Origin: CAYRXM01 sp964428175
Lineage (GTDB): Bacteria; Chloroflexota; Anaerolineae; JAFGEY01
Length of the DNA: 64,000 nucleotides
NCBI GenBank assembly: GCA_964428175.1
Contig: CAYRXM010000004.1
Span: 23,502-87,501, forward strand
Reading direction: 5' to 3'
The position numbers and the translations under genes were made by a program. Shown here one piece after another: positions 26,444-38,696 of the stretch. The notes under the pieces were generated by a model. It was not told the DNA's origin. It was given only the letters and a program-made list of their open reading frames with translations, and did not search any database. Each line of letters begins with the position of its first letter. Position 1 is the stretch's first letter.

Positions 26444-27220
26444 TCATCTTGGGGGCGACGGTTCGCCGGGTTGTGCGCCGCTTGCGGCCCGGCGCTGACG
26501 CATCACTTCAAAGGCCAGCACCGCCACCGCCGAGGCCGTGCCCAGCGATTGGGCAAATGGCCGCCCGTAGGGGATTTCTACAAGCAGGTCGGCCTGGTCG
26601 AGGAAAGAGCGGGTGATGCCGCGCTTTTCGCCGCCGATCACCAGCAGCAGCGGCACGGCAAGATCGGCCTCATACAACGGGACCGATTTCTCCTTGCTGG
26701 TGCAGACGACGGCCAGCCCGCGCGCGCGAAAAAACGCATGGGCTTCTACCGCTGTTTCGGCCAGTGCGGTAGGGATGCGCTCCGACGCGCCCGCCGAGGC
26801 TCGCGCCACCACCCCCGCCGCCGAGGTCCAGTTGCGTGGGCGAACGACCAGCCCGTGCGCGCCGGCGGCATAGAGCGCGCGCACCGCCGCGCCAAAGTTG
26901 AACGGGTCTTCGATCCCGTCAAGCATGGCGATAAAGGGACAGCCCACATCCTTTAACAAATCGGGCAGCGAGACAAAGCGGCGCTCGCCAACCAACGCGA
27001 TCACCCCGCCGTGCGACTGGCCGGTGACCTGGCTGCTGACGACGGCTTTATCCACGCGCTGCACCGGTACGCCCTGCGATTGGGCCAGCCGCTCCAGATA
27101 GGTCAGCGTATGGCTGCGCTTGCCGTGCTGGACATAGATCACCTCGATGGGGCGGCTCTGCGCCTCCAGCGCGGCCAGCACGGATACGCTGCCTTCGAGG
27201 ATGGTTTGATCTTGTGCCAT
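26444..27220 (-). CDS. SpoU/TrmH-family RNA 2'-O-ribose methyltransferase
   Basis: 258 residues. Three SPOUT motifs are visible: 'LDGIEDPFNFGAAVRALYAA' (motif 1; the usual Asn-x3-Asn-x-Gly is partly altered), 'LLLVIGGEKRGI' (motif 2) and 'PYGRPFAQSLGTASAVAVL' (motif 3). The N-terminal substrate-binding domain 'ILEGSVSVLAALEAQSRPIE' is like that of RlmB. It transfers a methyl group from S-adenosylmethionine to a ribose in rRNA or tRNA; the target base is unknown. It is a single-gene unit with its own terminator. Confidence 0.87.
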   Translation of the reverse strand: MAQDQTILEGSVSVLAALEAQSRPIEVIYVQHGKRSHTLTYLERLAQSQGVPVQRVDKAVVSSQVTGQSHGGVIALVGERRFVSLPDLLKDVGCPFIAMLDGIEDPFNFGAAVRALYAAGAHGLVVRPRNWTSAAGVVARASAGASERIPTALAETAVEAHAFFRARGLAVVCTSKEKSVPLYEADLAVPLLLVIGGEKRGITRSFLDQADLLVEIPYGRPFAQSLGTASAVAVLAFEVMRQRRAASGAQPGEPSPPR

Positions 27221-27272
27221 TCAGTTCGACCCCGGTTGAGAATGAGACGATTATAACACAGAAAAGCTGCAC

Positions 27273-27304
27273 AAAAAAAAGAGGCGCTCCTCAAGGAGCG
27301 CCTC
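27273..27304 (-). terminator. Strong intrinsic terminator of the AIM24 operon
   Basis: Minus strand: GAGGCGCTCC-TTGA-GGAGCGCCTC followed by eight T (27273-27280). The stem is perfect and ten bp long. It immediately follows the small membrane protein gene. Confidence 0.88.
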
Positions 27305-27309
27305 TTGCT

Positions 27310-27504
27310 CTATTCTGTCTTGCTGATTTCTTTGCCCTGCTCCAGTGTATAACTGCCGCCGTTCTCCGTTTTGGGTTCCAGCACCTTTTGGACAATGCTG
27401 AACACCTTGAGGCCGGCAATGACCAGCCCGAACGATCCGAGCAAGGCCAGCGGCGCCAGCAGCAGGGTGAGCAAACAGCCCAGCGGGCTTTGCCACACGC
27501 CCAT
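27310..27504 (-). CDS. Small membrane protein, unknown function
   Basis: 64 residues. A hydrophobic stretch at about 7-38 ('LLTLLLAPLALLGSFGLVIA') is followed by a polar tail. GGGAGGG just before the upstream stop and a 4-base gap from that stop to ATG 27504 suggest translational coupling to the AIM24-family gene. A terminator follows directly, which supports a real gene. I do not recognise a family. Confidence 0.7.
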   Translation of the reverse strand: MGVWQSPLGCLLTLLLAPLALLGSFGLVIAGLKVFSIVQKVLEPKTENGGSYTLEQGKEISKTE

Positions 27505-27508
27505 CTTG

Positions 27509-28432
27509 TTACCCTCCCATCAGTCCCTTGATCACGCCCTTGGCGATGTCACCGCCGGCCGTGGACGAGTCGCTGCCGCCGCCGACGTGGATGTGTGCGG
27601 CGATCTTGCGCGCCAGGTTATAGATGGGCATCGTTTGCAGCCACACCCGTCCTGGGCCGCGCAGCCGGGCCAAAAACAGGCCTTCGCCGCCGAAAAAGAT
27701 GTTCTTGATCCCGCGCACCATCTCGATGTCAAAATCGACGGTTGGCTCGAACATGGCCACGTAACCGGTGTCGACCATCAAGGTCTGGCCCGATTCCAGC
27801 GTGTATTCGACGATCTCGCCGTCGAACTCCATAAAGGCCAGGCCGGGGCCGGTGAACTTTTGCATGATGAACCCTTCGCCGCCGAAAAAGCCCGCGCCCA
27901 GCTTTTTGCGAAAGTGCAGCGATACATCGACCGACTTTTCGGCGCACATAAAAGCGTCCTTTTGCGCGATTACGATCTGTCCCTCGGCCAGGTCGATGGG
28001 CACCACTTTGCCCGGAAACTCGGAAGCAAAGGCGATAATCCCCTGCCCCGAAGTCACTTCGTATTCGACCAGGAAAAAAGATTCGCCGGTGAATAGGCGC
28101 CCGATCGCCTTGCCGATGCCGCCGCTGGCCTTGGTATCCATCTTGACGTTGGCCGACATCCAGGCCATGCCGCCGCTTTCCGAGACGACAGTATGGCCCG
28201 GCGTCAGCTCCAGGGTCACAGCCTGCAAGGTGGTGCCGATCATGTGGTATTTCAACCCCGACTGGCCCTGCCCGGTGTACGAAATCGCCGGATCGGGTAG
28301 ATCGATGCGCCCGCCGCGCCGGTGAACAACGATCTGCTCGTATTCTGTGCCTGCCGCAGCGATAGATGCGCCGCAGTTGGCGCAAAATTGCTTGCCTTCC
28401 TGAACTTCAGCCTGGCAATTCGGACATTTCAT
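27509..28432 (-). CDS. Zinc-ribbon AIM24-family (TIGR00266-like) protein
   Basis: 307 residues. A zinc ribbon uses Cys-3, Cys-6, Cys-17 and Cys-20 ('CPNCQAEVQEGKQFCANC'). From about residue 50 it has the AIM24/TIGR00266 beta-rich fold with its Gly-rich repeats: 'ESFFLVEYEVTSGQGIIAFA', 'GAGFFGGEGFIMQKFTGPG', 'GIKNIFFGGEGLFLARLRGP'. Family members are structural and have no known enzymatic role. The C-terminal Gly-rich tail ends at 'GLMGG'. It heads a two-gene operon with the small membrane protein. Confidence 0.9.
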   Translation of the reverse strand: MKCPNCQAEVQEGKQFCANCGASIAAAGTEYEQIVVHRRGGRIDLPDPAISYTGQGQSGLKYHMIGTTLQAVTLELTPGHTVVSESGGMAWMSANVKMDTKASGGIGKAIGRLFTGESFFLVEYEVTSGQGIIAFASEFPGKVVPIDLAEGQIVIAQKDAFMCAEKSVDVSLHFRKKLGAGFFGGEGFIMQKFTGPGLAFMEFDGEIVEYTLESGQTLMVDTGYVAMFEPTVDFDIEMVRGIKNIFFGGEGLFLARLRGPGRVWLQTMPIYNLARKIAAHIHVGGGSDSSTAGGDIAKGVIKGLMGG

Positions 28433-28498
28433 CGTGGTACTCCTTTGCTAAATGTTTCCAACCATACGCGGGCGCACCTGCGCCCGCATTCGCCTTGA

Positions 28499-32860
<4,362 letters not shown>

Positions 32861-32909
32861 GACGCCTCCAACTTGGCATGCAGATGTTCAAAACAGGCAA
32901 CTCGCCGCT

Positions 32910-32938
32910 ATGGTATCACATTTGAGGCAAAAAAGCAA
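32910..32938 (-). promoter_or_regulatory. Possible promoter of the hybrid kinase gene
   Basis: Minus strand: TTGCTT (32933-32938), 17-base spacer, TACCAT (32910-32915). The -10 is weak. It is the only paired match I see before the start at 32860. Confidence 0.35.
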
Positions 32939-32965
32939 CGATTTTGATATTCGATGCGCCTGGAT

Positions 32966-32994
32966 TTGCACGATCTGGCAAGCTGTGTTATAAT
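32966..32994 (+). promoter_or_regulatory. Promoter of rplS
   Basis: TTGCAC (32966-32971), 17-base spacer, consensus TATAAT (32989-32994). The start would be near 33001, giving a leader of about 200 bases. Confidence 0.8.
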
Positions 32995-33001
32995 CGCGTC
33001 T

Positions 33002-33170
33002 CTGAATACCGGGACGCATTCTCCCGGTATTGTGCTGTATAATGCTCTGGACTCTGACGTTTTCGGGAGTTGAGGCTTCAGCCGGTCTACATTTCGAACT
33101 CGAGAGTTCGAGTGGTTAAAATCCGGCTAAAGCCTTGACTCCACTACCGGATAGATTCGTCCGAGTCCAG
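33002..33170 (+). ncRNA. Structured leader RNA upstream of rplS
   Basis: The leader folds by eye into nested helices. A 10-bp hairpin AATACCGGGA/TCCCGGTATT lies at 33005-33031. A closing helix CTGGACTC (33047-33054) pairs with GAGTCCAG (33163-33170). Inside it is a 20-bp helix, 33066-33085 with 33123-33142 (one mismatch, two G-U pairs), capped by the hairpin CGAACTC/GAGTTCG (33095-33110). A short hairpin CGGA/TCCG lies at about 33148-33163. It ends 34 bases before the rplS start. A ribosomal-protein autoregulatory leader is the natural inference (an L19 leader is known in Firmicutes); identity with that family is not shown. Confidence 0.65.
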
Positions 33171-33203
33171 TAATGATTTAGAATCGGAAGGATGGTCATT
33201 GAT

Positions 33204-33563
33204 ATGTCTGAACTCATCAAGTCTTTGCAATATGAATATGGCAAGCCCGCCGAAGAGGTTCCGCAACTCAATTCGGGGGACAACGTGCGCGTGCACATTC
33301 GCATTGTCGAAGGTAACCGGGAACGCGTCCAGGTATTCCAGGGCACCGTGATCCGCATCCGTCAGGGCGGGATCAATGCCAGTTTTACCGTGCGCCGCAT
33401 CGCTGCAAATGGCATCGGCGTCGAGCGCACATTTTTGATCCACTCGCCCCGCATCGACAAGATCGAGGTGATGCGCCACGCGCACGTGCGCCGCGCCAAG
33501 CTCTATTACTTGCGCGACCGCCGGGGCAAGGCGGCCAGGCTGCGCGAAAAGCGCTTCTTTTAG
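33204..33563 (+). CDS. rplS: 50S ribosomal protein L19
   Basis: 119 residues, the usual L19 length. Family signatures are 'FQGTVIRIRQGGINASFTVR', 'GVERTFLIHSPRIDKIEV' and 'RRAKLYYLRDRRGKAARL'. L19 sits at the interface of the two ribosomal subunits. GGAAGG at 33186-33191 fits ATG 33204 better than the in-frame ATG at 33192, which touches it. trmD, rpsP and rimM, its usual neighbours, are absent, so rplS is a stand-alone unit here. Confidence 0.97.
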   Translation: MSELIKSLQYEYGKPAEEVPQLNSGDNVRVHIRIVEGNRERVQVFQGTVIRIRQGGINASFTVRRIAANGIGVERTFLIHSPRIDKIEVMRHAHVRRAKLYYLRDRRGKAARLREKRFF

Positions 33564-33590
33564 CGCCCAAGCGAACCCGATTCAAACAAG

Positions 33591-33617
33591 AGCGTAGGCA
33601 TTGTCCTGCGCTTTTTC
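33591..33617 (+). terminator. Terminator of rplS
   Basis: AGCGTAGG-CATTGT-CCTGCGCT (33591-33612, one G-T pair) leads into a run of T (TTTTTCTTTT). Confidence 0.75.
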
Positions 33618-33663
33618 TTTTCAAACACAATCGCCCCGATGAATGGCTCAGGAGATAACGCGT

Positions 33664-34419
33664 ATGCATAACGAGCAATCTACGTTCAACCAACCACCGG
33701 TGATCGGCATTGTCGCCCACCGGATTCAACGTGACGGCAGCGCCGGGTACATCGACGGCCAATACGGCGACTATAGCCGTTCGATTGTGCTGGCCGGCGG
33801 TGCGCCGATCTTGATCCCGCTGGCTCCGGGCGAGGCCGCCTGGCGTTCGATCTATGCTTGCCTCGACGGCATCCTGTTTCCGGGCGGCGCTGACGTGGCC
33901 CCGGCCTTTTACGGCGAAACGCCGCACCCACAATTGGGCCACGTCAACAATGTGCTGGACGAGGCCGAGCTGCCCCTGGCGCAATGGGCCCTGGCCGACG
34001 GCATCCCCACACTGGCCATTTGCCGGGGCATCCAGTTGCTCAATGTCGCCGCCGGCGGCACGCTCTACCAGGATATCTCTTCTCAGATCGATGGCGCGTT
34101 GCTCCACGCCTGCTCGGATCAACCGGCGGCTCACCCGGTTCGTATCGAGGCCGGCACCCGGCTGCACGGCGCGCTCGGCGCCGCTGAATGTGTCACCAAC
34201 AGCCGCCACCACCAATCGATCAAGCAGGTCGCGCCAGGATTGATTGTCACCGCCTATGCCCCCGACGGGGTGATCGAAGGGATCGAGCATCCCACCGCGC
34301 CGTTTCTTGTCGGCGTGCAGTGGCATCCCGAAAATCTCGCCCCCAGCAGCGAGCAGATGCTCGGCTTGTTCCGGGCTTTTGTCGAGGCCTGCCGACACAC
34401 CGATACGGCAACGCGCTAA
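33664..34419 (+). CDS. Class I glutamine amidotransferase-like hydrolase (PuuD/peptidase C26 type)
   Basis: 251 residues from ATG 33664 (AGGAGA eight bases upstream). The nucleophile Cys-120 sits in 'AICRGIQLLNVAAGG' and the catalytic His-221 in 'VGVQWHPE'; 'ILFPGGADVAPAFYGE' is typical. PuuD-like enzymes hydrolyse gamma-glutamyl amides such as gamma-glutamyl-GABA. No other putrescine-degradation gene is nearby, so the substrate remains open. Confidence 0.9.
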   Translation: MHNEQSTFNQPPVIGIVAHRIQRDGSAGYIDGQYGDYSRSIVLAGGAPILIPLAPGEAAWRSIYACLDGILFPGGADVAPAFYGETPHPQLGHVNNVLDEAELPLAQWALADGIPTLAICRGIQLLNVAAGGTLYQDISSQIDGALLHACSDQPAAHPVRIEAGTRLHGALGAAECVTNSRHHQSIKQVAPGLIVTAYAPDGVIEGIEHPTAPFLVGVQWHPENLAPSSEQMLGLFRAFVEACRHTDTATR

Positions 34420-34480
34420 AATTACCAGGTTGCGCAGTCGGAGGCCCAAACGCCATCGCACGTGGACGGGAGAAACGGAC

Positions 34481-34975
34481 ATGCATTTTCCAAAGCAGCA
34501 CAGTGAGTTGTTCGAGACAATGCGTCGATTGTCTCAGGATATTGGGGCTTTTTCCAATCTCACCGTCGAATACCTGGATGTTTTACTCGCATGCGCACTG
34601 GGGCCGCTCGACCAGGAGCAACAAGATGTACTGGATCGCATGGGCAGCTGTGCCCAAAAGTTGGCGTCAATTGCCAGTAACTATGACCAGATATTCGCCA
34701 CAGAGCATGCACAGAAGGATGTCCAATTCGAGCAAGCAGAACTGGATGACAGATGCTCGCGTCTGCTCGAGTATCCAGCCTATCTCGCCCACGAAAGCAG
34801 GTCTTTTCTTTCTGCAATACACGGCCTTTCAAAAATTTTGCTGGACAAGATATACGCTCCACTCAATGAACAACAAAAGGAGCGTATCGGCGAAATAGAC
34901 GGGCTTGCCCAGACACTCATGGTCAGAATCCAGATGGCTGTCGACACCGCGAAGGCTTTGCAAGGCAGAGCTTGA
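34481..34975 (+). CDS. Stand-alone protein with two DHp (HisKA)-like modules
   Basis: 164 residues with no ATPase domain. Residues ~100-157 read like a kinase dimerisation/phosphotransfer helix pair: 'LAHESRSFLSAIHGLSKILL' followed by 'PLNEQQKERIGEIDGLAQTL'. His-104 is at the phospho-acceptor site (compare H-E-x-R-T-P-L). Residues ~17-72 look like a diverged copy ('GPLDQEQQDVLDRMGSCAQK') without the His. It may be a phosphotransfer or kinase-decoy protein. The two-module reading comes from pattern comparison by eye. It is convergent with the FemAB genes. Confidence 0.6.
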   Translation: MHFPKQHSELFETMRRLSQDIGAFSNLTVEYLDVLLACALGPLDQEQQDVLDRMGSCAQKLASIASNYDQIFATEHAQKDVQFEQAELDDRCSRLLEYPAYLAHESRSFLSAIHGLSKILLDKIYAPLNEQQKERIGEIDGLAQTLMVRIQMAVDTAKALQGRA

Positions 34976-34982
34976 TGGGGAT

Positions 34983-36041
34983 TTACATCGCCGGAGATTG
35001 AAGTGAGGATCGGGCGGCGTGCCGGCGGCGCAGCAAGCCGATGTAGCGCGGCGCGGCGACGGTATAGGCCCAATAGAGCAAGGGTGAGGGGGCAAAATCA
35101 TACGCGCCGATGTGCGGCGTAAACTGCGCGCCCAACCCTTCTTTGAACCGCCACACCCCCCACAGCCCATCATCGGGATCGAGCACATCCGGCGCGCCCC
35201 ACATGTCATAGCGCGAACAGCCCCTGGCCCTGGCCCAGCGCATCGCCGCCCATTGCAGCAAATAGTTCGGCATCAAGCTACGATGCGCGTCTCGCGATGC
35301 ACCGTACATATACCAGGCCGTCGCGCCAAAGCAAAAAAGAATCACCCCGGCGATCGCTTCCCCTTCGACTTCAGCCAGGAGCATGTGCGCCAGGTCAGTG
35401 CTCATAAAAGTACGCCAGGCATCGTCGTAATACTCAAGCGGGCGGATCAGAAAGCCATCGCGCTGGCCGGTTTCGGCATACATCCGGTAAAACAGGTCAA
35501 TGTCGTCGGTCGTGCCCGCTCTAGCCTGCACACCGCGCCGCTCGGCCAGCCGGACGTTGTAGCGCGTTTTGCTTTTCATCTGCGCCAGCAGGTCGTCCTC
35601 GCTCGGTGTGAGATCGAGCAGCGCCGTATTGCGAAACTGAATCTGCTGCGCCGAATAGCGCCATCGCCGGCGAACGAGGTCGGATAGCAGGCCGTCCGAG
35701 TTGCTGTCCGGGTCGATCTTGAGCAAAATGCCCCGCTCTCGGCGGGCAAATTGCTCCAGGTCGTCGAGCACCAGCTCGCGTGTTTCCGCCGTGTCATCGT
35801 CGAGGGCCGGACCTTTGGGCGCGTACATCACCCCCCAGGGTGTGTGCGTCAGCGGCCGGCGCAGCACCTGCGCCGCGGCAAGCGGCCGCCCATCTCGCTC
35901 CCACAGCAGGCGCGCCGGCGTCCAGCCGTGCCGCCGCTTGACCTCGCCCCATTCCCAGGTCTGCAAGACGTGCGGCCGGGGCAGGGCCAGCAAGGCTTCG
36001 TTCCAGGTTGTTGGATCGGTCATCAATCGATAGCTGCTCAT
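34983..36041 (-). CDS. FemAB/FemX-like aminoacyl- or acyltransferase
   Basis: 352 residues, two GNAT-like lobes of the Fem family: 'LQTWEWGEVKRRHGWTP', 'KSKTRYNVRLAERRGVQ', 'WYMYGASRDAHRSLMPNYLL' and 'YDMWGAPDVLDPDDGLWGVW'. Fem proteins add amino acids from aminoacyl-tRNA to the peptide bridge of lipid II, or act on related acceptors. The start at 36041 overlaps the upstream stop by four bases (ATGA), so the two paralogues are coupled. The acceptor here is unknown. Confidence 0.9.
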   Translation of the reverse strand: MSSYRLMTDPTTWNEALLALPRPHVLQTWEWGEVKRRHGWTPARLLWERDGRPLAAAQVLRRPLTHTPWGVMYAPKGPALDDDTAETRELVLDDLEQFARRERGILLKIDPDSNSDGLLSDLVRRRWRYSAQQIQFRNTALLDLTPSEDDLLAQMKSKTRYNVRLAERRGVQARAGTTDDIDLFYRMYAETGQRDGFLIRPLEYYDDAWRTFMSTDLAHMLLAEVEGEAIAGVILFCFGATAWYMYGASRDAHRSLMPNYLLQWAAMRWARARGCSRYDMWGAPDVLDPDDGLWGVWRFKEGLGAQFTPHIGAYDFAPSPLLYWAYTVAAPRYIGLLRRRHAARSSLQSPAM

Positions 36042-37066
36042 CGATATTTCACCTGTAGCGCCAGCCGGTAGAGATGGTGCAGCGGCTTGATGTAAATATA
36101 GTCCAGCGCACCGACGTGTCGCGCGACCCGCCCGCCAAAGCCCCGCTTGAAGCGATACACGCCCCACAGCCCATCGTCTCGCTCGGAAAACCGGGCCTCC
36201 AGCGTCGCTTCGTCTTCGTCGGGCACACCCCACAGATCGTAGACCGTGCAGCCGCATTCGCTGGCCCAGCAGATCGCCGCCCATTGCAGCGCATAGTTGG
36301 GCATCTTGTCGCGGTGCGCGTTGCCGGATGCACCGTACATATACCAGGCCTTGCCCGCGCAAGCCATGGCCATGATCGCCGCCAGCGGCTCCTCCTCATA
36401 GGTAGCGACGAACAGCCGGGCCAGCCCCGGCGGGACGAGCAGATCGTAGGCGCGGTCGTAATAGGCCGCGGAATGGATCTCGAACTGGTCGCGCGCGCCG
36501 GTGACGGCGCGCAGGTGGTTGTAGGCGGCCATATCCTCGCGTGTGCCTGTGCGCACCTGCACGCCCTTGCGTTCGGCCAGGCGGATGTTGTAGCGCGCCT
36601 TGCTCTTCATGCGCGCCAAAATGTCGTCCGGGCTGCCATTCAGATCGATCAGGATGGTGCGCGGCGGTTGGACGGTTTCCTGGTTGAGCTTGAATCCCCG
36701 GCGGGCAAATTGGGCTGTTCGCTCGACGGCGAACCAATCCGGCTCCAGCTTGAGCGAGATCGCCCGCCGGGCGCGGCACAGCGCGTGCAGCGCATCGACC
36801 AACTGCCGGCACTGGGTTTCGTCGTCCGTATCGACCAGCGGCCCCATGGGCGCGTAGGCGCGGGTCAGGCCGAGCGGCAGCCGTCTGAACAGCACCTGCG
36901 CCCCGGCGACAATGGCTCCATCTTGGATCAGGGCCACGCGCTCGACGCGCCAGCCAAATTCGGCCTGATGCGCCCCCCAGGCCGAGGTTTGTAGCACGTG
37001 CCCGTCAGGGTGTTGGCCCACAAAAGCATCCCAGGCCGGGGCCGGCGGGCGGGTTTCAACGATCAA
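36038..37066 (-). CDS. FemAB/FemX-like aminoacyl- or acyltransferase, paralogue
   Basis: About 342 residues from a TTG at 37066, chosen because GGGAGGA lies seven bases upstream; a farther in-frame TTG exists at 37090. It has the same landmarks as its neighbour: 'LQTSAWGAHQAEFGW', 'KSKARYNIRLAERKGVQ', 'WYMYGASGNAHRDKMPNYAL' and 'YDLWGVPDEDEATLE'. Tandem fem genes commonly add successive residues to a bridge, which I infer here from the pairing alone. Confidence 0.88.
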   Translation of the reverse strand: MIVETRPPAPAWDAFVGQHPDGHVLQTSAWGAHQAEFGWRVERVALIQDGAIVAGAQVLFRRLPLGLTRAYAPMGPLVDTDDETQCRQLVDALHALCRARRAISLKLEPDWFAVERTAQFARRGFKLNQETVQPPRTILIDLNGSPDDILARMKSKARYNIRLAERKGVQVRTGTREDMAAYNHLRAVTGARDQFEIHSAAYYDRAYDLLVPPGLARLFVATYEEEPLAAIMAMACAGKAWYMYGASGNAHRDKMPNYALQWAAICWASECGCTVYDLWGVPDEDEATLEARFSERDDGLWGVYRFKRGFGGRVARHVGALDYIYIKPLHHLYRLALQVKYR

Positions 37067-37092
37067 GACAAAATCCTCCCTGGCACACAAAT

Positions 37093-37126
37093 GCGGAGAA
37101 CACCGGACTACGCCGGTGCTCTCCGC
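37093..37126 (-). terminator. Hairpin after the response-regulator gene
   Basis: GCGGAGAACACCGG and CCGGTGCTCTCCGC form a 14-bp stem with one mismatch. The minus-strand tail ATTTGTGTG is only weakly U-rich. Confidence 0.5.
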
Positions 37127-37180
37127 GCAAGATCGCCACTGTTTTTTCGAACTGGATTCCGGCGAATCTAGAGCAGCAAT

Positions 37181-37903
37181 TCAGCCGCGCTTGTTGCGCT
37201 GCCGGAAATCGACAAACTGGTAGCCGAGACCGCGCTCGGTGAGGATGTATTGCGGGTTGGCCGGATCGACTTCGATCTTTTCACGGAGATATCTGATGTA
37301 TAATCTCAGATATTGAAGTTCATCGCGGTATTCATAGCCCCAGACTTTGGAAAGCAGTGTTTCGTGGTTGATCACCCAGCCGGCATTGTTGACCAGGTGA
37401 TACAGCAGGCGATATTCGGTCGGCCGGAGTCCGATGTGCTCGTCGTCGATGATGACCTCGTGGCGCTGAAAATCAATCGCCAGGCGCTCGTCGACCTGAA
37501 TGACCTTTTTCTCCATCACCGGCGGCATCTCGCTGCGGCGAAGCAGGGCCTTGATCCGCACCGACAGCTCGCGCGCCGAAAAGGGCTTGGTCACGTAATC
37601 GTCGGCGCCCAGTTCCAGGCCGTGGACGAGGTCTTCTTCTTCGCTTTTGGCGGTCAGGATGATCACCGGCACACTCGAAGTCTCGCGGATGTGCTGGAGC
37701 GTCTCAAAGCCGTCCATATCCGGCATCATCACATCGAGCAAGACCAGATCGGGTAGTTCGTCGCGCACCTTGTCCAGTGCATCAAACCCGTTGGTCGCTT
37801 CGCTGACGCGATAGCCTTCCAGTTCCAGGTTCATTCGAATGAAACGGGTCATTCTGGGTTCATCATCGACGGCCAGAATGAGTTTTTTTTCAGCCGTGTC
37901 CAT
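37181..37903 (-). CDS. OmpR/PhoB-family response regulator
   Basis: 240 residues. Receiver domain 1-122: acidic pair Asp-13/Asp-14, phospho-acceptor Asp-57 ('LVLLDVMMPDMDG') and Lys of 'VTKPFSARE'. Winged-helix DNA-binding domain ~140-232: 'GLRPTEYRLLYHLVNNAGW', 'VWGYEYRDELQYLRLYIRYL' and 'ILTERGLGYQF'. The last looks KdpE-like. No sensor kinase is adjacent; the hybrid kinase 4.3 kb away is not clearly its partner. Confidence 0.94.
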   Translation of the reverse strand: MDTAEKKLILAVDDEPRMTRFIRMNLELEGYRVSEATNGFDALDKVRDELPDLVLLDVMMPDMDGFETLQHIRETSSVPVIILTAKSEEEDLVHGLELGADDYVTKPFSARELSVRIKALLRRSEMPPVMEKKVIQVDERLAIDFQRHEVIIDDEHIGLRPTEYRLLYHLVNNAGWVINHETLLSKVWGYEYRDELQYLRLYIRYLREKIEVDPANPQYILTERGLGYQFVDFRQRNKRG

Positions 37904-37921
37904 TGCTTCGATTAGCCTCGA

Positions 37922-38167
37922 TCAGGTGCGGAAGAACAGGTCCATCTCGCCGCGGTCTTCTTCGGTGGGCATCACTTCGATGAAACTGATCCGGTGCCAG
38001 GGAAAAATGACCGAGATGGCTTCGTCGGTGACATAGTGCAGCGGCTTGCCATCGCGCTTGCGCGGGTTGGTAAAAGTGACCGCCTGATCGGTCATTTCGG
38101 GCAATTTGTCCACTTCAGCCATAAAGGGGTCTTCGTTGCTGACGTGAACGAGAACGGTTACCGGCAT
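37922..38167 (-). CDS. Small conserved-looking protein, unknown function
   Basis: 81 residues, no membrane segment. It reads 'MPVTVLVHVSNEDPFMAEVD' and ends 'ISFIEVMPTEEDRGEMDLFF'. AAAGGAG nine bases before ATG 38167 supports translation. It follows the FHA gene by 22 bases on the same strand and is probably the last gene of the phospho-signalling operon. I recognise no family. Confidence 0.7.
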   Translation of the reverse strand: MPVTVLVHVSNEDPFMAEVDKLPEMTDQAVTFTNPRKRDGKPLHYVTDEAISVIFPWHRISFIEVMPTEEDRGEMDLFFRT

Positions 38168-38189
38168 CGACGTGCTCCTTTACATTTGA

Positions 38190-38696
38190 TCAACCCAACC
38201 GGATGCGCATGACCAGCTTGCTGAGGCGAATTTCGTCGTTGTCGTTTAGCGCGTGGGGCAAATAGGGCGTCAGCCGGCGGCCATTGAGATAGGTTCCGTT
38301 GACGCTGCCCAAATCCTCGATGAACAGGCCCGAACCCTTGCGCGAAATCTTGGCGTGGCGGCGCGAGACACCTTTTTCAAGTCCTTGATCGGCGGTCAGG
38401 TCAAGCTCTGGAAAGGTTGCGCTGGTCGCATCCAGGCGGCCGATGTTCAGTTCCTTGTCTACGTTCAATTCGATCTGCCGTCCGGTGTCCAGGATGATGG
38501 CCCGCAGCATCACCGGACGGATATTGGCCGACTGCGCCGAGCCGTCGGTCTCCATATTTGTTTCCATCCAGGCCACATCTTCAACATCCAGCGAACTGGT
38601 TCTTTTCTGCCCTTCGGCAAGCATATAGACGCCGCACTCGTCGCAAAACAGGGTATTTTCTGGATGGCCTTTTCCACAGGACGGACACTTAATCAT
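38190..38696 (-). CDS. Zinc-ribbon FHA-domain protein
   Basis: 168 residues. A zinc ribbon uses Cys-4, Cys-7, Cys-18 and Cys-21. An FHA domain covers about 80-168 with the phosphothreonine-binding landmarks 'NIGRLDATSATF', 'GVSRRHAKISRKG' and 'LGSVNGTYLNGRRLTP'. FHA domains read Ser/Thr phosphorylation, so it is the likely reader for the kinase at 41152-43101. Its start overlaps the stop of the J-domain/VWA gene by 8 bases. Confidence 0.93.
   Translation of the reverse strand: MIKCPSCGKGHPENTLFCDECGVYMLAEGQKRTSSLDVEDVAWMETNMETDGSAQSANIRPVMLRAIILDTGRQIELNVDKELNIGRLDATSATFPELDLTADQGLEKGVSRRHAKISRKGSGLFIEDLGSVNGTYLNGRRLTPYLPHALNDNDEIRLSKLVMRIRLG

Noticed and set aside
33038..33043. A second TATAAT before rplS
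   Set aside because: There is no -35 at a sensible distance, and a start there would remove the 5' arm of the closing helix of the leader.
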